NCBI RefSeq assembly: GCF_002979415.1
Contig: NZ_PCOT01000001.1
Location: 62,001-126,000, forward strand
DNA from: Microbacterium sp. MYb72
GTDB taxonomy: Bacteria > Actinomycetota > Actinomycetes > Actinomycetales > Microbacteriaceae
DNA length: 64,000 nucleotides
Direction of reading: 5' to 3'
Below the pieces are notes generated by a model. The model had not been told where the DNA came from. It searched no databases and saw only the letters and a program-made list of their open reading frames with translations. This document shows positions 1 through 7,601 of the stretch, one piece after another (within the stretch, counting starts at the first letter, position 1; every line of letters starts with the position of its first letter). A program made the translations under genes and the position numbers.

Positions 1-84
1 TGGAACTCCGTCGTCTTCTACCGCCTCGCCACGGGTGAGCAGTACATGCACTACGGTGTCCGCGCGGCGCCGAAGGTCTCGTGA
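1..84 (+). CDS. C-terminal end of an unidentified protein (partial)
   Basis: An open frame enters from the left edge and gives 27 residues ending in RAAPKVS before TGA at 82-84. The stop overlaps the ATG of the next gene by one base, so it is translationally coupled to and very probably the upstream member of the racemase operon. The fragment has no diagnostic motif, and I do not recognise the family. Confidence 0.6.
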   Translation, partial: WNSVVFYRLATGEQYMHYGVRAAPKVS

Positions 85-1199
85 TGAGCGTCGGAGAGGT
101 CGTCGGCATCGACCGGCTGATCGCCGACGTCGAGGAGCTGATCCGGTGCGAGTCGCCCTCGGGAGACCTGGATGCCGTGGCCCGCAGCGCCGAGGTCGTC
201 GCCGCCCTCGGAGAACGAGTGCTGGGCGTCGGCCCCGAGCGCATCGTGATCGACGGCAGGACGCATCTGCGCTGGCGCTTCGGCGAGCCGCGGGTTCTCC
301 TGCTCGGACACCACGACACGGTCTGGCCGGTGGGCTCGCTGGAGACGCACCCGTTCGCGGTGCGCGACGGCGTCCTGCGCGGCCCCGGCTGCTTCGACAT
401 GAAGACGGGTGTGGCGATGGCCCTGCACGCGGTGGCCGCGCTGCCCGACCGCGACGGGGTGAGCATCCTCATCACGGGTGACGAGGAGCTCGGCTCGCCG
501 ACGTCGAAGGACCTCATCACGACCGAGGCCGACGGGTGCTCCGCCGTGCTCGTGCTCGAAGCCGCCGCCGAGGGCGGTCATCTCAAGATCGCCCGCAAGG
601 GGGTGTCGCTGTACCGCGTCGTCGTCACCGGTCGCGCGGCCCATGCGGGTCTCGAACCGGAGCGCGGCGTGAACGCCTCGATCGAGGCCGCGCATCTCGT
701 CCTCGCCGTCGCGGCGCTGGGCGACGCGGATGCCGGCACGACGGTGACCCCCACGCTCCTGCGCTCGGGGAGCACGACCAACACGGTGCCGGCCGATGCG
801 GAGTTCGCGGTCGACGTGCGCGTGCGGACCGTCGCGGAGCAGGACAGGGTCGAGGCCGCGATGCGCGCCCTCGTTCCACGCACTCCCGGCGCGCTCGTCC
901 GCATCGACGGCGGGCCGAACCGGCCTCCGATGGAGACCTCCTCCTCGGCCGCGCTCTTCGCCCGCGCCCGCGACATCGCGGAGCGCCTGGACCTGACCCC
1001 GTTCGACGGAGTCGCCGTGGGCGGCGCGTCAGACGGGAACTTCACGGCGGGGCTGGGCGTGCCCACCCTGGACGGTCTCGGCGCCGTCGGCGGAGGCGCC
1101 CATGCCGACGACGAGCACGTCGAGGTCGACATGATCGCCCAGCGGCTCGCCCTCCTCGAGACGCTCGTCGTCGAGGTCCTGGCTGGAGAAGGGGCATGA
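84..1199 (+). CDS. M20 family metallopeptidase, probable N-acyl (succinyl) amino acid hydrolase
   Basis: 371-residue member of the M20/glutamate carboxypeptidase (CPG2-like) family, dinuclear zinc hydrolases of amide bonds on amino acids. Metal-site motifs are visible: GHHDT near residue 76, GPGCFDMKTG near 101 and GDEELGS near 133, with the lid domain following. A GTG lies one codon upstream of the ATG; the ATG at 84 overlaps the preceding stop. The stop overlaps the next start (ATGA). Next to a GNAT-like protein and an NSAR-type enolase-superfamily enzyme, the likely substrate is an N-succinyl-L-amino acid, as in the Geobacillus D-to-L amino acid pathway. The exact substrate is inference; no signal peptide is evident, so it is probably cytoplasmic. 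Confidence 0.85.
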   Translation: MSVGEVVGIDRLIADVEELIRCESPSGDLDAVARSAEVVAALGERVLGVGPERIVIDGRTHLRWRFGEPRVLLLGHHDTVWPVGSLETHPFAVRDGVLRGPGCFDMKTGVAMALHAVAALPDRDGVSILITGDEELGSPTSKDLITTEADGCSAVLVLEAAAEGGHLKIARKGVSLYRVVVTGRAAHAGLEPERGVNASIEAAHLVLAVAALGDADAGTTVTPTLLRSGSTTNTVPADAEFAVDVRVRTVAEQDRVEAAMRALVPRTPGALVRIDGGPNRPPMETSSSAALFARARDIAERLDLTPFDGVAVGGASDGNFTAGLGVPTLDGLGAVGGGAHADDEHVEVDMIAQRLALLETLVVEVLAGEGA

Positions 1200-2071
1200 C
1201 CATGACGGACGACGTCGCACAGAGGTCCGCGCGCGACGAGGCCGCCGACCTCGCGAGGGCCGCGGCCGACGCCGCGGGCGTCGAGATCCGCCTCCTCTCG
1301 ACGGTGACCGAGTTCGCGCAGGTCGCCGCGCTCTTCCAGAGCATCTGGAGCGCAGGCGGTGATCGGATGCCGGTGAACGTGGAGACCCTGCGCGCGCTGT
1401 CGAAGTCGGGCAGCTACGTCGGAGGGGCATTCGACGGCGACGAGCTCGTCGGCGCGTGCTTCGGCTTCTTCGCCGCCCCGGAGCGGCGTGCGCTGCACAG
1501 TCACATCGCGGGCGTCTCGCAGCGCATGCGCGGCCGCAGCGTCGGCTTCGCCCTCAAGGTCCACCAGCGCTCCTGGGCGATCGACGAGCATCTCGACGAG
1601 ATCTCCTGGACCTTCGACCCGCTGATCAGCAGGAACGCGTACTTCAACCTCGTCAAGCTCGCCGCGACGCCGACCGCGTACCACCGCAACTTCTACGGCC
1701 ACATGAGCGACGCCCTCAACGGCGACGACGACACCGACCGGATGCTCGTCACCTGGTACGTGCACGATCCGCGGGTCGCCGCGGCCTGCCGGGGCGAATC
1801 CTCGCGGGACTCCGCCTCCGCCCCGGAGGGCGAGCCCCTGCTCACCGTCGGCGACGACCAGGACCCCGTGCGGCATCCGACCGGGGCGCGCTTCGTGCGG
1901 GTCTCGCTCCCCCGCGACATCGAGGCGCTGCGGGTGACCGCTCCCGAGCACGCGACGCACTGGCGTCTCGCGCTGCGCGACACCCTCGGAGATCTGCTCG
2001 ACGACGGAGCGCGCGTGCTCTCCTTCGATCGCACAGGCACCTACACCATCGACAGAGGAGAACTGCAATGA
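1196..2071 (+). CDS. GNAT-like N-acyltransferase (COG3375-type), probable amino acid N-succinyltransferase
   Basis: 291 residues starting at the ATG that overlaps the previous TGA. The central part (GFALKVHQRSW, then ISWTFDPLISRNAYFN) is typical of the predicted acyltransferase family that accompanies MenC-like genes. In the described Geobacillus kaustophilus system a GNAT enzyme succinylates D-amino acids from succinyl-CoA before racemisation. Here it sits between the M20 hydrolase and the racemase with overlapping stop/start codons at both ends, so the three are almost certainly co-translated. Function as succinyltransferase is inferred from context. Confidence 0.78.
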   Translation: MTMTDDVAQRSARDEAADLARAAADAAGVEIRLLSTVTEFAQVAALFQSIWSAGGDRMPVNVETLRALSKSGSYVGGAFDGDELVGACFGFFAAPERRALHSHIAGVSQRMRGRSVGFALKVHQRSWAIDEHLDEISWTFDPLISRNAYFNLVKLAATPTAYHRNFYGHMSDALNGDDDTDRMLVTWYVHDPRVAAACRGESSRDSASAPEGEPLLTVGDDQDPVRHPTGARFVRVSLPRDIEALRVTAPEHATHWRLALRDTLGDLLDDGARVLSFDRTGTYTIDRGELQ

Positions 2072-3174
2072 AGCTCACCGGATTCGAGCTCCGCGTCATC
2101 GAGATGCCGCTGGTGTCGCCCTTCCGCACCTCGTTCGGCGTGCAGACGGTGCGCGAGGCGCTGATCGTGCGCGCCGTCACCGACGAGGCCGAGGGCTGGG
2201 GCGAGGGCGTGGCGATGAACAACCCGCTCTACTCCTCGGAGTACGTCGGGGCGAGCGTCGACGTGATCACGCGCTTCCTCCTGCCCGCGCTGGCTCAGGT
2301 GAAGGACCTCGACGCGAACGCCGTGGCGCCGACGCTGGCGAAGTTCAAGGGCCACCGGATGTCCAAGGCGGCCGTCGAGCTGGCGATCCTCGACGCCGAG
2401 CTGCGGGCGAAGGGCGTTCCGCTGTCGCGGGAGCTGGGCGCGGTGCGAGACGCCGTCGACTGCGGCGTCTCGGTCGGCATCATGGATTCGATCCCCGAGC
2501 TGCTGGATGCCGTGGGCGGGTACATCGACGAGGGCTACGTCCGCATCAAGCTGAAGATCGAGCCCGGCTGGGACATCGAGCCGGTGCGCGCCGTGCGGGA
2601 GCGCTTCGGCGACGACGTGCTGCTGCAGGTCGACGCGAACACCGCGTACCACCGTGGGGATGCGCGGCACCTCGCCCGACTGGACCCGTTCGATCTCCTC
2701 CTGATCGAGCAGCCCCTCGACGAGGAGGACCTGATCGGTCACGCCCAGCTCGCCGAGGCCATGACGACCCCGATCTGCCTGGACGAGTCGATCGTGTCGG
2801 CCAGGGCCGCTGCGGACGCGATCGCCCTCGGCGCCTGCTCGATCGTGAACATCAAGCCGGGCCGGGTCGGCGGCTACCTGGAGGCCCGCCGCATCCACGA
2901 CGTCTGCGTGGCGAACGACATCCCCGTGTGGTGCGGAGGGATGCTGGAGACGGGCATCGGCCGCGCCGCCAACGTCGCCCTCGCCGCCCTCCCCGGCTTC
3001 ACCCTCCCCGGAGACACGTCGGGGTCCGGCCGCTACTACTCGAGTGACATCACCGATCCGTTCGTCGTCGAGAACGGCGCGCTCCGCGTGCCGACCGGCG
3101 CCGGCATCGGCGTGACGCCGCACGCGGACGCTCTGGACGCCGTGACCACCCGGACGGAGTGGATCACGTTCTGA
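2068..3174 (+). CDS. menC: o-succinylbenzoate synthase / N-succinylamino acid racemase (enolase superfamily)
   Basis: 368 residues. The muconate-lactonising-type barrel has its catalytic lysines in KLK (161-163) and K263 (NIKPGRVGG). Metal ligands are D189 (QVDAN), E214 (LIEQP) and D239 (CLDES). The sequence is of the OSBS/NSAR (MenC type 2) group, which can be a menaquinone enzyme, an N-acylamino acid racemase or both. No other menaquinone gene is nearby, whereas an acyltransferase and a deacylase are, so the racemase role is favoured: interconverting N-succinyl-D- and L-amino acids. ATG overlaps the preceding stop (ATGA). Last gene of the operon; followed by a large inverted repeat. Confidence 0.85.
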   Translation: MKLTGFELRVIEMPLVSPFRTSFGVQTVREALIVRAVTDEAEGWGEGVAMNNPLYSSEYVGASVDVITRFLLPALAQVKDLDANAVAPTLAKFKGHRMSKAAVELAILDAELRAKGVPLSRELGAVRDAVDCGVSVGIMDSIPELLDAVGGYIDEGYVRIKLKIEPGWDIEPVRAVRERFGDDVLLQVDANTAYHRGDARHLARLDPFDLLLIEQPLDEEDLIGHAQLAEAMTTPICLDESIVSARAAADAIALGACSIVNIKPGRVGGYLEARRIHDVCVANDIPVWCGGMLETGIGRAANVALAALPGFTLPGDTSGSGRYYSSDITDPFVVENGALRVPTGAGIGVTPHADALDAVTTRTEWITF

Positions 3175-3190
3175 TGCGCTGATCCCACCC

Positions 3191-3245
3191 GGACCTGTGG
3201 GGCACGACGAAACATCGGTATTCTTTCGTCGTGCCCCACAGGTCC
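3191..3245. repeat. Perfect 22-bp inverted repeat between racemase operon and PucR gene
   Basis: Arms 3191-3212 and 3224-3245 are exact reverse complements with an 11-nt loop. It begins 16 bp after the racemase stop, and its right arm reaches the -35 zone of the TACTGT box at 3265. There is no T-run after it. It could be an intrinsic terminator of the operon or an operator for the PucR-type regulator. Confidence 0.85.
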
Positions 3246-3264
3246 CCCCTCCCCGCACGCCGCC

Positions 3265-3270
3265 TACTGT
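3265..3270 (+). promoter_or_regulatory. -10 box (TACTGT) for leaderless PucR-type gene
   Basis: TACTGT followed by 7 nt and then GTG at 3278, the same geometry as many other genes in this window. It fixes the start of the regulator downstream of the inverted repeat rather than inside it. Confidence 0.55.
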
Positions 3271-3277
3271 GGGGTCC

Positions 3278-4945
3278 GTGCTCATGTCAGTGACGACACG
3301 ACCCCGCGCCAGCCTCGGCCGTGTGATCGAAGATCTCGGCAACACCCTGCTCGAGGTGGTGAGCGGCGCGGCCGACCGCGACGTCGAGATCGAGACGGTC
3401 ATCATCCACGACGTGCTCGACGACGCGATGCCGATGCGCGGCGCCCTCGTCCTCGGCGTCGGGCTGAGCGATCCGGAGGAGATCGCCGAGCTGCTCAGGG
3501 CCCTGGGCTCCCAGCAGGCTTCTGCGCTCGTGCTCCGCGCGCCGGTCAGGGCCGAGCCGTCGGTCACCGCCGCGTCGGAGGAGACCGGCATCCCCGTGCT
3601 GGCGCTCACGCGAGGCGCGTCGTGGGCGCAGCTGACCGCCATGCTGCGCTCCCTCATCGCGGAGGGCGACGTCGGAGACCAGGGGGCCCAGACGCTCGGA
3701 GGGATGCCGTCGGGCGACCTCTTCGCGCTCGCCAACGCGATCGCGACGCTGCTGAACGCCCCCGTCACGATCGAAGACCGCAACTCCCGCGTCGTCGCGT
3801 TCTCCGGGCGACAGGACGAGGCGGACCCGGCCCGCATCGAGACCGTGCTCGGGCGGCAGGTGCCGGAGCGGTTCGCGCGCCAGCTCGAGGAGCGCGGCGT
3901 CTTCCAGGAGCTCTACCGCAGCGAGGACCCCATCGACGTCGGCCCGGTCGAGAACACCGAGGGACTCCCCTCGTACCCGCGGGTCGCCCTCGCGGTGCGC
4001 GCGGGCGACGAGATCCTCGGATCGATCTGGGCCGCCGTGCAGGAGCCGCTGTCGTTCGATCGCGTGCAGGCGCTGAAGGACTCCGCCGGTCTCGTCGCCC
4101 TGCACATGCTGCGTCTGCGGGCCGGCGCCGATGTCGAGCGCCGCCTGCGGGCGGACCTGCTCGCGACCATCCTGGAGGGCGGTCCCGGCGCCTCGGACGC
4201 GACGGCCCGGCTGCGGTTGAACGACCACAGCTGCGTCGTGCTGGCCCTGTCGGCATCGGATCAGCTCGGCGCGGATGCCTCGGCGGACGCCCGCAGCATC
4301 GCCGAGCGCCACCGCATCGCCGACGCGTTCGCGGTGCACCTGGGCGCGGTCTACCTCCGGTCCGCGGTCGCCCTGATCGGCAACGTCGTCTATGCCGTCG
4401 TCGGCATACGCCCTGGACACAGCGACGCCGACATCCGGGCCGCCAGGGTCGCCGCCGACTTCCTCGGGCGCCTGGGGGCCACCAGCGAGATCCGGGTCGG
4501 CGTCGGAACCGTCGCAGACGACAGCACCGGCATCCCCTCATCGCGGGCGAACGCCGACCGCGCACTGCGGGTGCTGCGGCAGTCACCACAGCGCGAGCCG
4601 GTCGCGCTCTTCTCGGCGGTGCAGATGGAGGCCCTGCTCGTCGAGCTCGGCGACCTCGTGCGCGCACGAGGGGAGCGCCCGACCGGTCCCGTCGCTCTCC
4701 TGATCGAGCAGGACAGGGAGCGTGGCACCCGTCTTGTCGAGACGCTTCGGGCCTGGCTCGACGCCTTCGGCGATGTGAGCGTAGCCGCCGCGCGCGTCTA
4801 CACGCACCCGAACACCTTCCGCTACCGGCTTCGTCGACTGTCGGAGATCAGCGGTCTCGATCTCTCCGACCCCGATGCGCGGTTCTCCGCGATGGTGCAG
4901 CTGCGGCTGCTCGCCGCCGACGCGAGTGCGGGCGCCCAGCGATAG
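3278..4945 (+). CDS. PucR family transcriptional regulator
   Basis: About 555 residues with the architecture of PucR/CdaR-type activators: an N-terminal sensory domain (first ~130 residues, PucR-like), a middle GAF-like region, and a C-terminal HTH with VYTHPNTFRYRLRRL followed by the usual LSDPDARF segment. The open frame extends upstream into the inverted repeat at 3191-3245, but GTG 3278 (with TACTGT 7 nt before) or ATG 3284 is the credible start. Placed directly behind the NSAR operon on the same strand, it is a natural candidate for sensing an amino acid-derived metabolite and controlling that operon; this is inference. Confidence 0.85.
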   Translation: MLMSVTTRPRASLGRVIEDLGNTLLEVVSGAADRDVEIETVIIHDVLDDAMPMRGALVLGVGLSDPEEIAELLRALGSQQASALVLRAPVRAEPSVTAASEETGIPVLALTRGASWAQLTAMLRSLIAEGDVGDQGAQTLGGMPSGDLFALANAIATLLNAPVTIEDRNSRVVAFSGRQDEADPARIETVLGRQVPERFARQLEERGVFQELYRSEDPIDVGPVENTEGLPSYPRVALAVRAGDEILGSIWAAVQEPLSFDRVQALKDSAGLVALHMLRLRAGADVERRLRADLLATILEGGPGASDATARLRLNDHSCVVLALSASDQLGADASADARSIAERHRIADAFAVHLGAVYLRSAVALIGNVVYAVVGIRPGHSDADIRAARVAADFLGRLGATSEIRVGVGTVADDSTGIPSSRANADRALRVLRQSPQREPVALFSAVQMEALLVELGDLVRARGERPTGPVALLIEQDRERGTRLVETLRAWLDAFGDVSVAAARVYTHPNTFRYRLRRLSEISGLDLSDPDARFSAMVQLRLLAADASAGAQR

Positions 4946-4983
4946 CTCGATACTTCTCCCAGCGATCTCCCAGGTCGAAAGCG

Positions 4984-5003
4984 TGTCCCCCATTTGGGGG
5001 ACA
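4984..5003. promoter_or_regulatory. 20-bp palindrome, candidate operator
   Basis: TGTCCCCC, four bases ATTT, then GGGGGACA: a perfect 8-bp inverted repeat in the spacer between two convergent genes. A TTGGGG within it lies 18 bp upstream of a TAGTCT -10-like box at 5018, so the palindrome overlaps the -35 zone of a possible rightward promoter. Confidence 0.5.
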
Positions 5004-5017
5004 TCGGAATATCGGGT

Positions 5018-5023
5018 TAGTCT
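5018..5023 (+). promoter_or_regulatory. Possible -10 box (TAGTCT) of an orphan promoter
   Basis: TAGTCT stands 18 bp after TTGGGG in the palindrome. No convincing start codon follows at leaderless distance. The next structure is a strong hairpin at 5093-5131, which would give a transcript of roughly 100 nt. It is a candidate small RNA promoter only. Confidence 0.3.
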
Positions 5024-5092
5024 CGAAGAGCAGCTGGGGCTGTCTGCTGGGTTCTGGGGACGCAGCGTGACTGACGCACTCCGCGAGGAGGC

Positions 5093-5131
5093 TCGCGCCC
5101 TCCCGGGGACCCGAAACCCGAGAGGGCGCGA
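5093..5131. terminator. Bidirectional hairpin terminator between convergent genes
   Basis: A 10-bp stem (TCGCGCCCTC at 5093-5102 with its complement at 5122-5131) carries a further 4-bp CGGG/CCCG stem inside. It lies 12 bp beyond the stop of the minus-strand gene at 5144 and downstream of the PucR gene. There is no strong T-run, as is common in actinobacteria. Confidence 0.6.
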
Positions 5132-5143
5132 CATGCGCCCCCC

Positions 5144-5563
5144 TCAGCCGCGGGGAGCGAGCCCCGCGTACAGCAGCCCCCCGGACTGCGGGTCCGCGAG
5201 CACCAGCACCTGCTCCCCCACCCGCGGGATCTCCAGACGCGACACCAGCGCCTGGATCGCCACGGCCTGCGCCCCCACCTGGAGTGTCAGCACGATGCTC
5301 GGATTGTCGTTGATCGTCTGCCCGGTGTCCTGCATCCCGAGCACGGTCGCCTCCTGCGTCGGCACGCCGGCCGCCCGCAGGGCCGCCACGTGCTCCGCCT
5401 GATGGATCGACGACGTCGCCTGCTTCATCGCGTCGGTGAACTCGCTGCCCATGAAGGCCTTCGTCATCTTGCCCATGAACCCCCGCCCGGCCGCGATGTC
5501 GTCGGCCATCTGCATGGCCTCCTCCTGGCGGTCCTGCGGCGACTTGCGGTTGAACAGTCCCAT
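5144..5563 (-). CDS. Conserved hypothetical protein, 139 aa
   Basis: Starts MGLFNRKSPQ at 5563, preceded by a GGGAG ribosome site; an in-frame GTG 11 codons upstream is less likely. The N-terminal third is charged and methionine-rich (EEAMQMADD, then GRGFMGKMTKAFMGSE). The C-terminal two thirds look like a small beta-rich domain (VLTLQVGAQAVAIQALVSR, then VLVLADPQSGG). No signal peptide or membrane segment. I do not recognise the family; it stands alone between a regulator and a stress protein gene. Confidence 0.65.
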   Translation of the reverse strand: MGLFNRKSPQDRQEEAMQMADDIAAGRGFMGKMTKAFMGSEFTDAMKQATSSIHQAEHVAALRAAGVPTQEATVLGMQDTGQTINDNPSIVLTLQVGAQAVAIQALVSRLEIPRVGEQVLVLADPQSGGLLYAGLAPRG

Positions 5564-5674
5564 GATCACTCCCTGTGGTGGTTTGCGTACCGCCACGCTA
5601 GGAGACTCCGGCGTCTACCGATCACGGGTCCGGATGAACCGCCGATGAACGTCCGGCTTCGGCGGAGAGCCCGG

Positions 5675-6520
5675 TCACCGGACGATCGCGGTCGCGGTCG
5701 CGAGCCTCGCGAGCACCTCATGGCTGATCGAGCCGAGCAGGAACCTCGCGATCGGCCCCCGGCCGTGCGAACCGATAACGGCCAGTCGGGACGTCGCCGC
5801 GATGCCGTTGATCACCTCCGACGGATATCCGCGCTGCGTCCTGGCGTCGATCCGAAGGTCGGGATAGTCCTGGCGGAGACCGGCGAGCGCGAGGGCGAGC
5901 GTCTCCTCGGCCATCGCGCTCATCGACTCCAGATAGCCGTGGGGGTAGGCGCCGCTGTGCCGGGGCGCGGGGAGGGGAGTCCAGGTCGTGACCGCGATGA
6001 GCGGCTCGCCCAGCCGGTCGGCCTCACTCGCCGCGAAGCGGACGGCGGCCTCCGACACGGGCGATCCGTCGACGCCGACGACGACGCCGGTCCGTCCCGT
6101 GGCGTCGAGGTCGTGATCCGGCACGACGACGACAGGGCAATGGGCTCCCGCGGCGATGCGGATGCCGTGCACCCCGCGCGCAGGACCCGTCCCTGGACCG
6201 CGATAGTCGCTGCCGATGACGAGCAGAGCAGACGACCTCGACGCCTCGATGAGGAGCGCGACCGGATCTCCGGCATCCGTCCGCGTCTCGACCGACAGCC
6301 CGCGGGCACGCAGCGTCTCCGCCTGCCCCTGGAGGAACTCCTCCGTCGCCTGCAGCGCGTCGGAGATCATGGACGACGCGCCGACGGCGCCTGCCGCGCC
6401 TCCGACGATCCCGTACAGCACGATGCGCTGCTCCCGGTCCGCTGCACGCTGGGCGGCCCAGGCGATCGCATGGGCTCCCGCCGATGACTCCACCGCTCCG
6501 ACGATGATCGCTTCAGACAT
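5675..6520 (-). CDS. Universal stress protein with two UspA domains
   Basis: About 281 residues comprising two tandem Usp folds. Each carries the nucleotide-binding glycine motif: VIGSDYRGPGTG in the first half and VIGSHGRGPIARFLLGS, followed by SHEVLARL, at the C terminus. The first domain begins AIIVGAVESSAGAHA and the second VVVGVDGSPVSEAAV. Of the two adjacent ATGs (6523, 6520), the second is better spaced from GGGAG. Tandem Usp proteins in actinobacteria bind ATP and are often induced under hypoxia or stationary phase. The gene is monocistronic. Confidence 0.88.
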   Translation of the reverse strand: MSEAIIVGAVESSAGAHAIAWAAQRAADREQRIVLYGIVGGAAGAVGASSMISDALQATEEFLQGQAETLRARGLSVETRTDAGDPVALLIEASRSSALLVIGSDYRGPGTGPARGVHGIRIAAGAHCPVVVVPDHDLDATGRTGVVVGVDGSPVSEAAVRFAASEADRLGEPLIAVTTWTPLPAPRHSGAYPHGYLESMSAMAEETLALALAGLRQDYPDLRIDARTQRGYPSEVINGIAATSRLAVIGSHGRGPIARFLLGSISHEVLARLATATAIVR

Positions 6521-6661
6521 CATGACTCCCGTCCGGAACGCCGTCATGACGGCACCTGACCGCCGAAGGACGTCCTCTCCTCACCGTACCCTCGGGGCCG
6601 TCACACGGGTGGGCCGCAGAGCCGGGGATAATCCCGCTCCGGCGTGGCTCGGCGGTCGGGC

Positions 6662-7594
6662 TCAGCCCATGATGCGGGCGCCGGGCACAGGCCCGTGCAC
6701 GTGCAGCGCATCCACTCCGGCCTCGCGCAGCGCGGCCTGGACGTGCTGCGCGCCCTCCGGATCCGCGCACAGCAGCGCGATGGTCGGGCCGGAGCCCGAC
6801 ACGATCCCCCGCAGCGCCCCTGCGCGGATGCCGTCAAGGATCGTCTGCTCCAGATCGGGGCGCACGTCGAGCGCCGCCGCCTCCAGGTCGTTGAAGAGGC
6901 ACTCCGCGAGCGCCTCGGGGTCGCCGGACCTCAGCGCCTGCAGCACCGCGACAGGGACGTCGAGGGACAGCGGAGGATCGTCGGCGAGCGCGCCCTCCTC
7001 ATCGCGGAGCGCGTCCAGACGTCCGTACACGACCGGCGTCGACAGCCCCTCCTCGCTGGTCACGAGCACCCAGTCGAAGCGTCCGCGCGCGAGCGCGGGA
7101 TTCAACTGATCGCCGCGCCCCGTGCCGACGGCCGTGCCGCCGTGCAGCGCGAACGGCACATCGGCGCCGAGCCGGGCCGCGAGCTCGTGCAGGCGTGCCT
7201 GCGAGAAGCCCGTGCCCCACAGCGCATCGCACGCGACGAGCGCCGCCGCCGCATCCGCCGAGCCGCCGCCCATCCCGCCCGCGACGGGGACGCTCTTGCG
7301 GATCTCCAGAGCGACGCCCCCTTCGTAACCAGCGGCGGCCGCGAGCAGCTTCGCCGCCCTCATCGCGAGGTTGCGGTCGTCGAGGGGCACCGCATCCGGG
7401 TCCTCCACTCCGCGCACGACGAGGGAGAAGTCATCCGCGTGCCTCGCGATCACGTCCTCGTAGAGGGAGACCGCCTGGAACACCGTCGCCAGCGCGTGAT
7501 AGCCGTCGTCATGCCGTCCGCCGACACCGAGGTACACGTTGATCTTCCCCGGTGCGCGCACGTGCACGCGGGGCGACGACGATGCCATGCTCAT
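6662..7594 (-). CDS. ispE: 4-diphosphocytidyl-2-C-methyl-D-erythritol kinase
   Basis: 310-residue GHMP kinase of the MEP isoprenoid pathway, phosphorylating CDP-ME with ATP. Signatures: RAPGKINVYLGVG at the N terminus, PVAGGMGGGSADAAAAL (about 103-119) as the ATP loop, and GIVSGSGPTIALL near the C terminus. Starts at ATG 7594 or the in-frame ATG 7588. It is last in the rsmA, aldo/keto reductase, ispE row; the rsmA-ispE proximity matches other actinobacteria, with a reductase gene inserted here. Confidence 0.95.
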   Translation of the reverse strand: MSMASSSPRVHVRAPGKINVYLGVGGRHDDGYHALATVFQAVSLYEDVIARHADDFSLVVRGVEDPDAVPLDDRNLAMRAAKLLAAAAGYEGGVALEIRKSVPVAGGMGGGSADAAAALVACDALWGTGFSQARLHELAARLGADVPFALHGGTAVGTGRGDQLNPALARGRFDWVLVTSEEGLSTPVVYGRLDALRDEEGALADDPPLSLDVPVAVLQALRSGDPEALAECLFNDLEAAALDVRPDLEQTILDGIRAGALRGIVSGSGPTIALLCADPEGAQHVQAALREAGVDALHVHGPVPGARIMG

Positions 7595-7601
7595 GACCCG
7601 C

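Noticed and set aside
3197..3277. Longer N terminus for the PucR-type regulator
   Set aside because: It would place the start codon within the 22-bp inverted repeat; GTG 3278 has the -10 box at the standard distance.
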